From Christensenella intestinihominis (GTDB lineage: Bacteria > Bacillota > Clostridia > Christensenellales > Christensenellaceae): a stretch of 64,000 bases of DNA. Made by a program: the position numbers and the translations under genes. The stretch is from NCBI RefSeq assembly GCF_001678845.1, contig NZ_MAIQ01000003.1:186001-250000 (forward strand), read 5' to 3'. Shown in pieces: positions 52,669-61,476 of the stretch. The notes beneath the pieces are model-generated. The model saw nothing but the letters and a program-made list of their open reading frames with translations. It did no database searches and had not been told where the DNA came from. The stretch's first letter is position 1. Each line of letters opens with the position of its first letter.

Positions 52669-53535
52669 TTACTTCTTTTTCACAGGAATCCAAATTTCGC
52701 TGTAATAATTTTCGTCCTGTGTGCCATTGGGATAAGCGGAAGGATCGTTGTACATTTCGATATTGTATCCCGCTGCAAATTCATAGTCCTTGCAGTTTGG
52801 CAGCCATTCGGAAAAAATTTTCCGGTTCACGTCCTGCATGGCGTCCGGCATTTTTCCCGTGCACGGGAATACCGCCCAGGTGAATGCGGGAATTGTTTTT
52901 GTCACAAAACCGTCCGGCACCTCCGCGCCTTCCTTATAATCGTCCGCGATCAGGTATTCAAACTCCTTGCCGCCCATGCTCTCGTCGATATTAACGCCGT
53001 ACATGCCGCATACGGTATCGCCCCCGCCGGATTGGTAATGCCCGGCCCAAAACTTCGGCACCTCTTCCATCGCATTGTCATACGGGAATTTTTTTGCCGC
53101 GCCGATCACCGTGAACGCGTCCTTTTCAACAATTTTGTAATCCATTGTAAAACCGCCTTTCAATGTAAATGAGATTTTAAGGGGAGCAAACGATTTAATC
53201 ATTGCCCCGTCCTTCCGTACAGCCGTCGGCGTGACGCCGTGAAAACGTGTAAAAGCCTTGGTAAAGCTGTCGGGAGAATCATAGCCGTACTTCAGGGCAA
53301 TGTCGATAATTTTTTCATCGGAGGAAACCAGTTCGCTGCCGGCGAGCGCCAGCCTCCTCTGCCTGATATAATCGGCGACGGTAAAGCCACAGAGCATGGA
53401 AAACCCCTTTTGGAAATAAAACGGGGAAATAAGCACTGTGTTTGCAATTTTTTCAATGGTCAGCCCGTTTGTAAGGTTCTCCTCGATGTAGTCGATCGCC
53501 TTGCCGATACTTTTAATCCATTCGATAACGTTCAC
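52669..53535 (-). CDS. AraC family regulator with GyrI-like effector domain
   Basis: 288 aa, GTG start. Two helix-turn-helix units occupy residues 10-105 (LTIEKIANTVLISPFYFQKGF and DIALKYGYDSPDSFTKAFTRFHGVTP). The C-terminal 160 residues form a GyrI-like ligand domain (KIVEKDAFTVIGAAKKFPYD ... IPAFTWAVFPCTG), as in Rob and BmrR-type multidrug sensors. The order, DNA-binding first, is typical for this subclass. It is divergent from the GntR-ABC operon. Target and ligand are unknown. Confidence 0.92.
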   Translation of the reverse strand: MNVIEWIKSIGKAIDYIEENLTNGLTIEKIANTVLISPFYFQKGFSMLCGFTVADYIRQRRLALAGSELVSSDEKIIDIALKYGYDSPDSFTKAFTRFHGVTPTAVRKDGAMIKSFAPLKISFTLKGGFTMDYKIVEKDAFTVIGAAKKFPYDNAMEEVPKFWAGHYQSGGGDTVCGMYGVNIDESMGGKEFEYLIADDYKEGAEVPDGFVTKTIPAFTWAVFPCTGKMPDAMQDVNRKIFSEWLPNCKDYEFAAGYNIEMYNDPSAYPNGTQDENYYSEIWIPVKKK

Positions 53536-53635
53536 CCCCTGCCTGTTTATCCATTATAACACCGCGAAAGCGCCCGTTCCCGATTTATTGTGCTTTTCCC
53601 TGTCCGTGAAACGGTTTTTTATTCTTAAATTCCTA

Positions 53636-53686
53636 TTGACAAACGGATATACGGGCGCTATATTGTATATAGCGTATATATACAAT
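53636..53686 (+). promoter_or_regulatory. gntR-ABC promoter with nested operators
   Basis: TTGACA (53636-53641), 17 bp, TATATT (53659-53664). Two inverted repeats overlap: CGCTATAT-TGT-ATATAGCG (53656-53674) and ATTGTATATA-GCGTA-TATATACAAT (53662-53686). They cover the -10 and the start site, as expected for a YtrA-type repressor. Confidence 0.8.
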
Positions 53687-53708
53687 ATTTAACCAGGAGG
53701 CTTGATGA

Positions 53709-54080
53709 GTGGATATCATCATCAGCAATTCCAGCGGAAAGCCGATCTATGAGCAGATTACCTCGCAGATTAAAAACATGATTATCGGCGGGGAGCTCCG
53801 GGAAGGGGACGCCCTTCCGTCCATGCGGCTGCTGGCAAAAGAATTACGAATCAGCGTTATCACGACGAAGCGCGCGTATGACGACCTTGAACGCGACGGG
53901 TTTATCGAAAGCTTTACGGGCCGGGGCAGCTTCGTAGCGCAGAAAAACGTGGAGTTCATCCGGGAGGAACAGCTTAAGGTTGCGGAAGGGCACCTGAAAA
54001 ATGCGGTTTCCGTGGCAAAGAGCAGCGACATTTCCCTCGAAGAACTGGAAGAAATTTTGCGCGTCCTGTATGAAGAATAA
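53709..54080 (+). CDS. GntR family regulator (YtrA subfamily)
   Basis: 123 aa, GTG start with AGGAGG 8 bp upstream. Winged helix with SGKPIYEQITSQIKNMIIGG and LPSMRLLAKELRISVITTKRAYDDLE, then a short C-terminal dimer helix typical of YtrA. It is the first gene of an operon with an ABC ATPase and two permeases, and probably represses it through the palindromes at its promoter. Confidence 0.94.
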   Translation: MDIIISNSSGKPIYEQITSQIKNMIIGGELREGDALPSMRLLAKELRISVITTKRAYDDLERDGFIESFTGRGSFVAQKNVEFIREEQLKVAEGHLKNAVSVAKSSDISLEELEEILRVLYEE

Positions 54081-54113
54081 GGGAACGGCGCAAGGGTCGA
54101 AAGGAAGCTTATC

Positions 54114-54971
54114 ATGGACAGTATCATACTGAATCATATCACCAAGCAATACAACGATTTTGCCCTGCGGGACGTAAGCTTTGCGGTTCCACAGGGCAGC
54201 ATCATGGGCCTGATCGGCGAAAACGGGGCAGGCAAGACCACCACCATCAAGCTGATTTTGAACATGATCCGCGCGGACGCGGGCAGCATTCGGGTCTTTG
54301 GGCTCGACCATGTGAAGGACGAGCGGGAGATTAAGGAACAGATTGGCGTGGTTATGGACGAAAGCTGCTTTTATGAAGCGCTGAAGCTCCGGGATGTGGC
54401 AGCCATCATGCGCAATATGTTCAAAACGTGGGACGACGCCATGTTCTCTTCGCTGGCGAAAAATTTCGGACTGCCGGGAAATAAAAAGCTCAAGGAGTTT
54501 TCACGCGGTATGAAGATGAAGCTTTCGATTGCGGCGGCGCTTGCCCACCGCCCGAAGCTGCTGATCCTCGACGAGGCGACGAGCGGGCTCGATCCCATTG
54601 TGCGCAGCGAGATACTGGATGTGTTCCTGGATTTCATCCAGGACGAGGAGCATTCCATCCTCATCTCGTCGCATATCACCAGCGACCTCGAGAAGGTGGC
54701 GGACTATATTACCTTCATCCACGAGGGCAGGGTGGTCCTTTCCGAAAGCAAGGATAAAATGCTGTATGAATACGGCATTTTAAAATGCGGTGCGGACGAT
54801 TTCGCAAAAATCGACGCGGGGGACATTGTAAGCTTCCGCAAGTCCGGCTTCGGGTACGAAGCCCTGACCGCGGACAAAAACGCCGCCGCGCATAAATATG
54901 GAAACATGGTGATCGACAGCGCATCCCTCGAGGACATCATGCTGTTTACAGTAAAGGGGGAACGGAAATGA
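54114..54971 (+). CDS. ABC transporter ATP-binding protein (YtrB-like)
   Basis: 285 aa, single nucleotide-binding domain: Walker A GENGAGKTTTIKL, signature FSRGMKMKLSIAAAL, Walker B LLILDEATSGLD, H-loop ISSHIT. The C-terminal 70 residues are a regulatory extension. It is typical of exporters controlled by YtrA-type GntR proteins that respond to cell-wall antibiotics. The stop overlaps the first permease start by 4 bp. Confidence 0.93.
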   Translation: MDSIILNHITKQYNDFALRDVSFAVPQGSIMGLIGENGAGKTTTIKLILNMIRADAGSIRVFGLDHVKDEREIKEQIGVVMDESCFYEALKLRDVAAIMRNMFKTWDDAMFSSLAKNFGLPGNKKLKEFSRGMKMKLSIAAALAHRPKLLILDEATSGLDPIVRSEILDVFLDFIQDEEHSILISSHITSDLEKVADYITFIHEGRVVLSESKDKMLYEYGILKCGADDFAKIDAGDIVSFRKSGFGYEALTADKNAAAHKYGNMVIDSASLEDIMLFTVKGERK

Positions 54972-55624
54972 AGGGCCTTTTAGTAAAAGAATTCCTCGGA
55001 ACCAAGAGTTTTTTCCGAATTTATATTTTTATCATTGCCATCTGCCTGATTCCCATGATCGCCACGGGGGACGGCGAATTTTCAGCGGGATTTGCAACCG
55101 GGATATGCACGTTCATCGGCGGGATGATGTGCTTCACGTCGTTTGCGTACGACGCTTCGAGCCGCTGGGACAAATTTGTGCTTACCCTGCCCTATACGCG
55201 CAGGCAGATCGTCGGCTCCAAATATGCGTTTTCACTGATTATGGTGGGCATTGGAATGGGGATCGGGTTTGCCTTGAACCTCGTTTTCGCGGCGGCGAGG
55301 GTCGCGACGATCGACATGGAAGTCGCCGCGGTGATGGCCATGCTCGTAAGCTTTGCGTTCCTGTTTATCAGCATCGTAATCCCGCTTATTTACAAATTTG
55401 GGGTGGAAAAAAGCAGGATCGTTGTAATTATTATTTTCCTCGTGCCGTTTATGGCTTTTATCGCCATCTCAAATACCATGGAAAGCGGTGTGGAGGGCGG
55501 TTTTGCCGGGTCCCTGCAAAGCATGCTGCCCCTGCTGATGTGGCTCCTGCCCCTGATTGGCGTGGCGGCGCTGGCGGTTTCCTACCAGATCGCGGTGCGC
55601 GTTTACCGGAACAAAGAGGTGTAA
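54968..55624 (+). CDS. ABC-2 type permease subunit 1
   Basis: 218 aa with six hydrophobic segments. MKGLLVKEF at the N-terminus, FIGGMMCFTSFAYDASSRWDKFVLTLPYTRRQIVGSKY is the ABC2_membrane_5 hallmark. It is homologous to the next gene (FAYDETSRWDRYVLALPCTKKQVVGARF), so the two arose by duplication and probably form the heterodimeric pore. Substrate is unknown. Confidence 0.9.
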   Translation: MKGLLVKEFLGTKSFFRIYIFIIAICLIPMIATGDGEFSAGFATGICTFIGGMMCFTSFAYDASSRWDKFVLTLPYTRRQIVGSKYAFSLIMVGIGMGIGFALNLVFAAARVATIDMEVAAVMAMLVSFAFLFISIVIPLIYKFGVEKSRIVVIIIFLVPFMAFIAISNTMESGVEGGFAGSLQSMLPLLMWLLPLIGVAALAVSYQIAVRVYRNKEV

Positions 55625-55633
55625 GGAAAGCAA

Positions 55634-56239
55634 ATGAAAGGCCTGGTTATCAAGGATATCATCGTCATGAAGTATTACCTGCCGGTATGCCTCGCCCTTG
55701 CGGCGTGCGCAGCGGCCTTCGTGGCAGGGGCCGCCATCCCGCTGCCGGGCTTTGCCACGATGCTCGGTACGTTTATCGGCGGGATGGCCGGACTTGCGGC
55801 ATTCGCGTATGACGAAACCTCCCGGTGGGACAGATACGTCCTAGCGCTGCCCTGCACCAAAAAACAGGTGGTGGGGGCAAGATTTTTGTTCCTGCTGCTT
55901 ACGGCGGGGATCGGCATGGGCGCCGGAGTGCTCGCGGAAGCCTTTTTCGCGCGGCCGGGATGGCCCATTGCTTCGATATCCGGGGGATGCGTGGTGTTCC
56001 CGATCTTTGCCCTGATGACGGCGGCGTTCTACCTGCTCGGGCCGGAAAAGGGCCGGATTATAGGCGTACCCGCCGGGGTGGCGCTGGGGATGCTGCTGTT
56101 TCCGAGGCTGGGCGTCATTTCCCCCAGGATCGCGGTCCCGGCGGCGTTTATCACGATGCTCGCCTCCTTCCTCGTTTCCTGCCGCGCTTACGCAAGGGAA
56201 AAGCGGAAAAAAGGAATTTCGCAGATGAGGCTTTCCTGA
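55634..56239 (+). CDS. ABC-2 type permease subunit 2
   Basis: 201 aa, six hydrophobic segments, paralog of the preceding permease and 9 bp after it. It carries the same SRW-D-LALP-T-Q-VGA pattern and a basic C-terminus. It completes the GntR-ATPase-permease-permease operon. The 218 bp that follow, up to the convergent helicase gene, hold no gene, only AT-rich TTATTCATTATTC-type sequence. Confidence 0.88.
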   Translation: MKGLVIKDIIVMKYYLPVCLALAACAAAFVAGAAIPLPGFATMLGTFIGGMAGLAAFAYDETSRWDRYVLALPCTKKQVVGARFLFLLLTAGIGMGAGVLAEAFFARPGWPIASISGGCVVFPIFALMTAAFYLLGPEKGRIIGVPAGVALGMLLFPRLGVISPRIAVPAAFITMLASFLVSCRAYAREKRKKGISQMRLS

Positions 56240-56457
56240 GCGGGGGCAAAAGCAGCCAAAATTCTGAAACGTCCTCTTTTTTTCGATTTACTTCAGGGAC
56301 CGCATATAATGCGGCCCGTAGATTGAATGTCATTGATTTGCCGTGTATTCTTGAAGCATCCTATGCCCAGGGACCACCAGACCTGTGATTCGTCGCGAAT
56401 GCGACACATTTCTTTTATTATTCATTATTCGCTATTACTTATTCATTTTACCGCAAT

Positions 56458-58650
56458 TCAGCATTTATCGAGTTTGGCCCGGAAGGAAATGGCGCGGGGG
56501 GTATCCATTTTGTCAAACTGGACGATATGGGCCGCTTTAACCATGTCAACATCCACGATCACGCCGGGCCCGAAGATGCTGTGCTTCACACGCTGCCCGA
56601 CGGCAAGGGGCTGCCTTTGGGAATCTTCGGCCAGCCAGCGGCTGCTGAGGGTGATATAATCCCGCGCCTCGGCGACCAGCCCGTCGCGCGGGGGCTGCGT
56701 AAAGGAAAGCAGTGCCGGGTCGATATCCAGCACGAACCGGGACGGATAGCGGGGCGAGCCGTCAAAATTCCGGCCGTCGGCACTGGAAAGGTACAGCGCT
56801 TTTTCCGCCCGCGTCATGGCGACAAAGGCCAGCCGCCGTTCCTCCTCCATCCCCTGCAGGGTGCTTGTTTTTTTGGAGGGAAAAATGCCCTCGTTCATGG
56901 CGCACAGGAACACATAGGGAAATTCCAGACCCTTGGCCGCGTGGACGGTCATCAGCTTCACCTTATCGCCCGCGTCTCCGGCGTCGCCGTTCGAGAACAG
57001 CGCCACATGGGCGAGGTAATGCTCGAGGGTGCTTTCCTCCCCGCAGGAGGTTTCGTATTCGTAGACCGACTGCTTCAGCTCCGCCAAATTATCGAGGCGT
57101 TCCTGGCTGCCCTCGGTGCGGAGCATTTTTTCATAGCCGCTTTCGTTTAAGATGGCCGACAGGACCTCGGAAATGGGACGCTCGGCATAGTCGGCGGAAA
57201 AGGATTCGACCAGGGAAACAAACTGCGCCGCCTTCGTACCCTTGAATATATCGTGCTCGATGTTCCCGCGGAGCGCCGCGTAGAGGGAGCACTGGTTTTG
57301 CGCCGCGTATTCCTGTAAAAATTTCATGCGCCGTTCGCCCAGGTTGCGCCTTGGCACATTGGCGATGCGCAGGAAGGAAAGGTCGTCCTGGTAGGCGATC
57401 ATGCGCAGGTAAGAGAGGGCGTCCTTGATCTCCATCCGTCCGAAAAACTGGACGCCGCTGTATATGGCATAGAGGATTTTTTCCTTTAAAAAGACCTCTT
57501 CGACGGTTCGCGTAACGTAATGCGCGCGGTAGAGAACCGTGATCTCGCGGTAGGCGGCGCCCCCGTCGTGCAAAGCCTTGATCTGCCCGGCAATCCACGC
57601 GGCTTCGGCCTGCGCGGTTTCGGCGTGGTGGCAAATGACCGGGCCGCCCGGCGGCAGCATGGGAACGAGCTCTTTTTTGATACGGTTCCTGTTTTTGCCG
57701 ATGAGGGAATTGGCCGCGGCAAGGACCTGCGGCGTCGAACGGTAATTCTGCATCATCAGGATGGTTTTGACGTTTGGGAACGCCTTGTCAAAATCCAGGA
57801 GATACCGCACGTCGGCCCCACGCCAGGTGTAGATGGTCTGGTCCGGGTCGCCCACGATGAACAGGTTTTTGTGGTAACCGCACAGCACCTCCATCAGCTG
57901 GTATTGCAGCGCGTCAATATCCTGGAATTCGTCGATCATAATATATTCCAGGCGTTTCTGCCACTTGAGCCGGATGGCCTCGTCCTGCCGGAAAATATAC
58001 AGCGAAAAATTAATCAGGTCGTTATAGTCGAGACCGAAGCATTTCTTTTCCTGGTACAGGTAGCCGTAGAATATGATATCGGAGGCCTCAGTGGCGTCGT
58101 CATATTTTTGTTTCAGGGTGTTTATAGACATGTTGATCATGTCAAGGTAATAGTCTTTTTCCGTGAAGGTTTTGCGAATCTCGATCATATCCCGCGCACG
58201 GCCGAAGGTCATGTTGCGCAGGGTCAGCCCCCGTTCCTCATAGATGATTTTCAGCATGGCGTCGATATCGGAATTGTCCAGCACCAAAAAGCTTTTCGGA
58301 TACTGCACCGCATGGCTGTCCTCCTGCAAAACGGAAACGCAGAAGCCGTGGAAGGTGTTGATGTAGCCGGTATCGTTATCGCCGGTCAGGTTGTGGATGC
58401 GCTGGCGCATCTCGCCCGCCGATTTGTTGGTGAACGTAACGCAGAGGATATTGCCGGGCAGGATGCCGACCTCGTTTACCAGATAAGCGAACCGCCGCGA
58501 AAGGGCGCGGGTCTTGCCGGAACCGGCCCCGGCGATCACGCGCACAAAGCCCTCCGTTGCGGTAACGGCTTCCCGTTGCGCCTCATTGAGACCCTGCAAA
58601 ATATCTTCCACGCCCTGCCCCTTTCCCTGCGTAATCATTGGTATACTCAT
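56458..58650 (-). CDS. pcrA: UvrD/PcrA-type ATP-dependent DNA helicase
   Basis: 730 aa from the ATG at 58650. A GTG at 58611 with AAGGGG close upstream is an equally good start, giving VEDILQGLNEAQREAV. SF1 motifs are complete: Q-motif LNEAQREAV, motif I AGAGSGKTRAL, motif II DEFQDIDALQ, motif III GDPDQTIYTWRGAD, motif V MTVHAAKGLEFPYVF, motif VI VAMTRAEKALYL. The C-terminal GQRVKHSIFGPGVIVDVD matches the Tudor-like RNA-polymerase-binding end of PcrA. Roles: nucleotide excision repair, removal of RecA, R-loop clearance. It is monocistronic. Confidence 0.95.
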   Translation of the reverse strand: MSIPMITQGKGQGVEDILQGLNEAQREAVTATEGFVRVIAGAGSGKTRALSRRFAYLVNEVGILPGNILCVTFTNKSAGEMRQRIHNLTGDNDTGYINTFHGFCVSVLQEDSHAVQYPKSFLVLDNSDIDAMLKIIYEERGLTLRNMTFGRARDMIEIRKTFTEKDYYLDMINMSINTLKQKYDDATEASDIIFYGYLYQEKKCFGLDYNDLINFSLYIFRQDEAIRLKWQKRLEYIMIDEFQDIDALQYQLMEVLCGYHKNLFIVGDPDQTIYTWRGADVRYLLDFDKAFPNVKTILMMQNYRSTPQVLAAANSLIGKNRNRIKKELVPMLPPGGPVICHHAETAQAEAAWIAGQIKALHDGGAAYREITVLYRAHYVTRTVEEVFLKEKILYAIYSGVQFFGRMEIKDALSYLRMIAYQDDLSFLRIANVPRRNLGERRMKFLQEYAAQNQCSLYAALRGNIEHDIFKGTKAAQFVSLVESFSADYAERPISEVLSAILNESGYEKMLRTEGSQERLDNLAELKQSVYEYETSCGEESTLEHYLAHVALFSNGDAGDAGDKVKLMTVHAAKGLEFPYVFLCAMNEGIFPSKKTSTLQGMEEERRLAFVAMTRAEKALYLSSADGRNFDGSPRYPSRFVLDIDPALLSFTQPPRDGLVAEARDYITLSSRWLAEDSQRQPLAVGQRVKHSIFGPGVIVDVDMVKAAHIVQFDKMDTPRAISFRAKLDKC

Positions 58651-58827
58651 TATACTGTATCCCCGTGAGAAATCAAGGGCGGCGGCCCCGGGCGGGCCCA
58701 TACGGGAGCAAGGGCGGAAAAACCGGACCTTTTTTCGGATTTCCCCCAAAAATTAAACATAGGTTAATAAAAGTAGTATACTATTCCCGTGAACGGAAAA
58801 ACTAAAAAATTTCAAGGAGGTTATATT

Positions 58828-59364
58828 ATGGAAACAATGAAAGCGATCAACAGAAGAAAGTCGGTCAGGAGCTATACCGGCGAAAAGATTTCCAGGGAAG
58901 CGCTGGATACGGTTTTGCAGGCGGCCTATGCGGCGCCCGTGGGCATGGGGAAATATGAAAATTTTCACCTGACCGTAATCGAAAACCGGGAATTTATGCA
59001 GGCAATTGAGGAAAAGGCCTCTGCGATGTTCGGAAAGCCGGATTTGCACCTTTTTTACGGCGCGCCTACGTTTATCCTCGTTTCTTCAAAGCCGGACGGC
59101 GCGGAAAAGGTCGGCGGCATCGATTACTGCAATACGGCAGCCATTGTGGAAAACATGTCCCTGGCCGCCACAGACCTCGGCGTGGGCCATTGCTATATCT
59201 GGGGCGGCGTTGCGGTGCTTAACGCAAACCCGGACCTGGTCGCCCGGCTTAACCTGCCGGAAGGGCACACCCCGTGCAGCGGAATTATTTTGGGCGTGAC
59301 GACGGAGGAATACACCGACCGCGATATTCCCGGCCAGCGGATCGGGACAAGCTATCTGAGATAA
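58828..59364 (+). CDS. Nitroreductase family protein
   Basis: 178 aa from the ATG at 58828 (AAGGAGG upstream). FMN-binding RRKSVRSYTGEKI at residues 8-20, PVGMGKYENFHLTVIEN, and the second FMN segment ATDLGVGHCYIWGG. It reduces nitro compounds, quinones or enones with NAD(P)H. It is short like the fermentative-anaerobe branch. Stand-alone gene with its own terminator. Confidence 0.92.
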   Translation: METMKAINRRKSVRSYTGEKISREALDTVLQAAYAAPVGMGKYENFHLTVIENREFMQAIEEKASAMFGKPDLHLFYGAPTFILVSSKPDGAEKVGGIDYCNTAAIVENMSLAATDLGVGHCYIWGGVAVLNANPDLVARLNLPEGHTPCSGIILGVTTEEYTDRDIPGQRIGTSYLR

Positions 59365-59371
59365 GGAAAAG

Positions 59372-59420
59372 CCGCAGGGCTTCCTGCGGCAATGATCCCG
59401 TCCCCGGTGGGCGGGATTTT
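59372..59420 (+). terminator. Tandem terminator hairpins
   Basis: GCCGCAGG-GCTT-CCTGCGGC (59372-59391), then ATCCCG..CGGGAT-type stem followed by TTTTTC (to about 59420). Between convergent nitroreductase and DtxR-type genes. Confidence 0.8.
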
Positions 59421-59459
59421 TCTTTGCGGGGAAATGCACAATATTTTCCCGCCGCGCGT

Positions 59460-59852
59460 TTACCCGGCCATCCCGCTGTAGCGGTACACCCGGATGAAAC
59501 GGGACAGCGCGTCAAACGCGTCCGGTGTCAGCGAATGTTCGAGGGTACAGGCCTGCGAGGCGGCGGATTCACTGCCGATGCAAAGGATTTCCTCAAAAAA
59601 ACGTTCCACCACGGCAAAGTTTTCCTCCAGGGTATACGCTGTGCACATCCCTTCCTCGGTCAGGAAAACCTTGTGGTCCACACTCCTGGTGGCAAACCCC
59701 TTTTTTTCCAGCGCCTTCACCCCGTTGCAGGCGCTGGCCCGGGAAACGCCGAGCGCCTGCGCGATATCGGAAACCCGAGTGCCTGCCGCGCCGCCGCCCA
59801 GACGGTAGACGGCCTTTAAATAGTGCTGGTTTGATATGGTAAGCCGCAGCAT
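59460..59852 (-). CDS. DtxR/MntR family metal-dependent regulator, reduced form
   Basis: 130 aa: helix-turn-helix (GTRVSDIAQALGVSRASACNGV) and dimerisation domain, no SH3 domain. Numbering coincides with DtxR: primary-site ligands Cys102, Glu105 and His106 are present (ACTLEH), and position 10 is His. In the ancillary site, Glu83 is kept, but positions 79 and 98, His in DtxR, are Phe and Ala. It likely senses a single metal ion per subunit. A GGTGGG site precedes the start. The start overlaps the end of the upstream gene by 37 bp, so the two are translated together. Confidence 0.9.
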   Translation of the reverse strand: MLRLTISNQHYLKAVYRLGGGAAGTRVSDIAQALGVSRASACNGVKALEKKGFATRSVDHKVFLTEEGMCTAYTLEENFAVVERFFEEILCIGSESAASQACTLEHSLTPDAFDALSRFIRVYRYSGMAG

Positions 59853-60160
59853 AATCCCACCTCAACTTCCCCGCCCAGCGGTTTATAATCCGCCAGGGAC
59901 ATATTATAGCCGACTCCGTCAAAACAGACGGTAACCGTGGCGCAGACAGGCCGGACGCCGAAAATCCGGTGCTGTTCCCGGAAGCGGGAACGGTAAATGG
60001 TGTGTTCGACGGCTGTCAGCGTGTCCGCGTGGAGCTCGTCAGGACGGAGCCGGAAGGTCTGCACGTCGGTTTCCGGATGCCGGAGCGCGAGCCGGAACAA
60101 ATAATCGACCAGCGCGCCGGGCAGCGCCGCTTCCACGGATTTCATTGCGTATGTTGTCAT
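59816..60160 (-). CDS. Small protein resembling DUF960
   Basis: 114 aa from the ATG at 60160 (AAGGAGG upstream; the frame is open 31 codons further). Pattern similar to DUF960: ALPGALVDYLFRLALRH, DVQTFRLRPDELHADTLTAVEH, then TVTVCFDGVGYNMSLADY. No signal peptide or helices. It is upstream of and overlapping a DtxR-type regulator by 37 bp. Its GEVEVGLCCG end offers two adjacent cysteines, but no metal site is obvious. Family assignment is by memory of pattern only. Confidence 0.7.
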   Translation of the reverse strand: MTTYAMKSVEAALPGALVDYLFRLALRHPETDVQTFRLRPDELHADTLTAVEHTIYRSRFREQHRIFGVRPVCATVTVCFDGVGYNMSLADYKPLGGEVEVGLCCGLPYQTSTI

Positions 60161-60244
60161 AGGATAAATCCTCCTTGTGATTGATTCGATGCTTTCAGGA
60201 TAACCGTGCGGCTTAAACAAAAGTTCAACGCAATGTAAATGGAA

Positions 60245-60375
60245 GGTAAACAAAAAGAGGGCCGTACGGCCCGCCCCAGACTGCCTAAAATCCCCGCAAC
60301 CGTCGTCTGCGGCGACGAATTTTTGAACGGTCTGCTGATCTTATCGGTAAGACCGGGCGGGCATTGCCCGCCCGG
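60245..60375 (-). terminator. Terminators after the two-component operon
   Basis: Minus strand: a 10-bp stem CCGGGCGGGC / GCCCGCCCGG (60353-60375) just after the kinase stop. Then the palindrome GGGCCGTACGGCCC (60259-60272) followed by TCTTTTTG, the better terminator. Confidence 0.7.
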
Positions 60376-60390
60376 AATTTGGCCGGGGGC

Positions 60391-61476
60391 TTACCCCGGT
60401 ATGCTTACGGTGAAAGCCGCGCCCTGCCCGGCGGTGCTTTCGGCTTTGATTGTTCCACCGTGGAGCCCGACGATTTTTTTGACGATGGAAAGACCGAGCC
60501 CGTTTCCGCCAGCCTTCCTGTCCCGCGCCTTATCGACCTTATAGAACCGCTCGAAAATGCGCGGCAGGTCGGCTTCCGGAATACCGATGCCGTTGTCGCG
60601 GATCGTGCACTGCGCGCCGCCGTCCGCGGAACGCAGGCATACCGAAATGGTTCCGCCCCTGTGTGAAAACTTGATTGCATTATTCAGCAGGTTGATCCAC
60701 ACCTGCGAGAGGAGGTCGCGGTCCCCGGATATTGTCAGGGCCTGCAAATCGACGTTGAGCTCAATCTCCTTTGCCGACCACTGCGGCTCCAGCAGCAGGA
60801 GGATTTCTTCAAGCTGCTTATCCAGCCGGAAGGGCCGCGGGTCAAAGGGCGCGCGGTCCGCATCGAGGGCGGACAGCTTCAAAAGATTGTCGCTCAGCCC
60901 GGAAAGGCGCTTGCTTTCCGCTTCGATGATGTCGAGGTAATGATTCCGTTTTTCTTCCGGCAGCGTTTCGTCGTGCAGCAACGCCGCATATCCGCCGATC
61001 GAGGTCAGCGGGGACTGGATTTCGTGGGACACATTGGACACAAAATCCTGGCGCAGCTGTTCCATGGATTTCAGGCCCTGCGCCATGCTGTTGATGCGGG
61101 AGACCATCTCGTTATAGTGTTCGTTGTAAGGATTACTGGCGTCCTGGTCGATCAGCACGTCAAAATCACCGGCGGCAATCCGGTCGAGCGCCCCAAACAC
61201 TTCGTCCAGGAAATTCGGCTTTGGCATATGGCGGCCGCCCGGATGGTGCTTGTGGCGGGCCAAAATCCCAAACAGCCTGAGCAGCGCAAACGCAAGCGCA
61301 ACCCCGATTGTGGTTACGATAACGAGCCCGGCAAGCAGGGGCGGGCTGCCTACGGCGGAAAAAACAGCCGTGCAGAGGAAATAGGCGGGAACGATGCACA
61401 GCAAAACCAGCAGGAGGGTAACAAGGAAGCCCCCGGCCATCTTCCACAGGCTGAAACGGCGGGACGGCTTCTTCAT
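60391..61476 (-). CDS. Sensor histidine kinase
   Basis: 361 aa. Two membrane helices (about 14-40 and 47-70) with almost no external loop, so it probably senses within the membrane or through partners. A HAMP-like linker follows (FGALDRIAAGDFDVLI). HisKA domain with His151 in FVSNVSHEIQSPLTSIGGY. ATPase domain with N box NLLNNAIKFSHRGG, DNGIGIPEADLP and GGNGLGLSIVK. The start overlaps the response regulator stop by 4 bp. Confidence 0.94.
   Translation of the reverse strand: MKKPSRRFSLWKMAGGFLVTLLLVLLCIVPAYFLCTAVFSAVGSPPLLAGLVIVTTIGVALAFALLRLFGILARHKHHPGGRHMPKPNFLDEVFGALDRIAAGDFDVLIDQDASNPYNEHYNEMVSRINSMAQGLKSMEQLRQDFVSNVSHEIQSPLTSIGGYAALLHDETLPEEKRNHYLDIIEAESKRLSGLSDNLLKLSALDADRAPFDPRPFRLDKQLEEILLLLEPQWSAKEIELNVDLQALTISGDRDLLSQVWINLLNNAIKFSHRGGTISVCLRSADGGAQCTIRDNGIGIPEADLPRIFERFYKVDKARDRKAGGNGLGLSIVKKIVGLHGGTIKAESTAGQGAAFTVSIPG

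Noticed and set aside
57520-58668. Long plus-strand open frame opposite the PcrA-like gene
   Set aside because: Antisense to all helicase motifs, no ribosome site, no recognisable domain. The same applies to long antisense frames at 229-1449, 1296-2186, 3281-4396 and 27179-28336.
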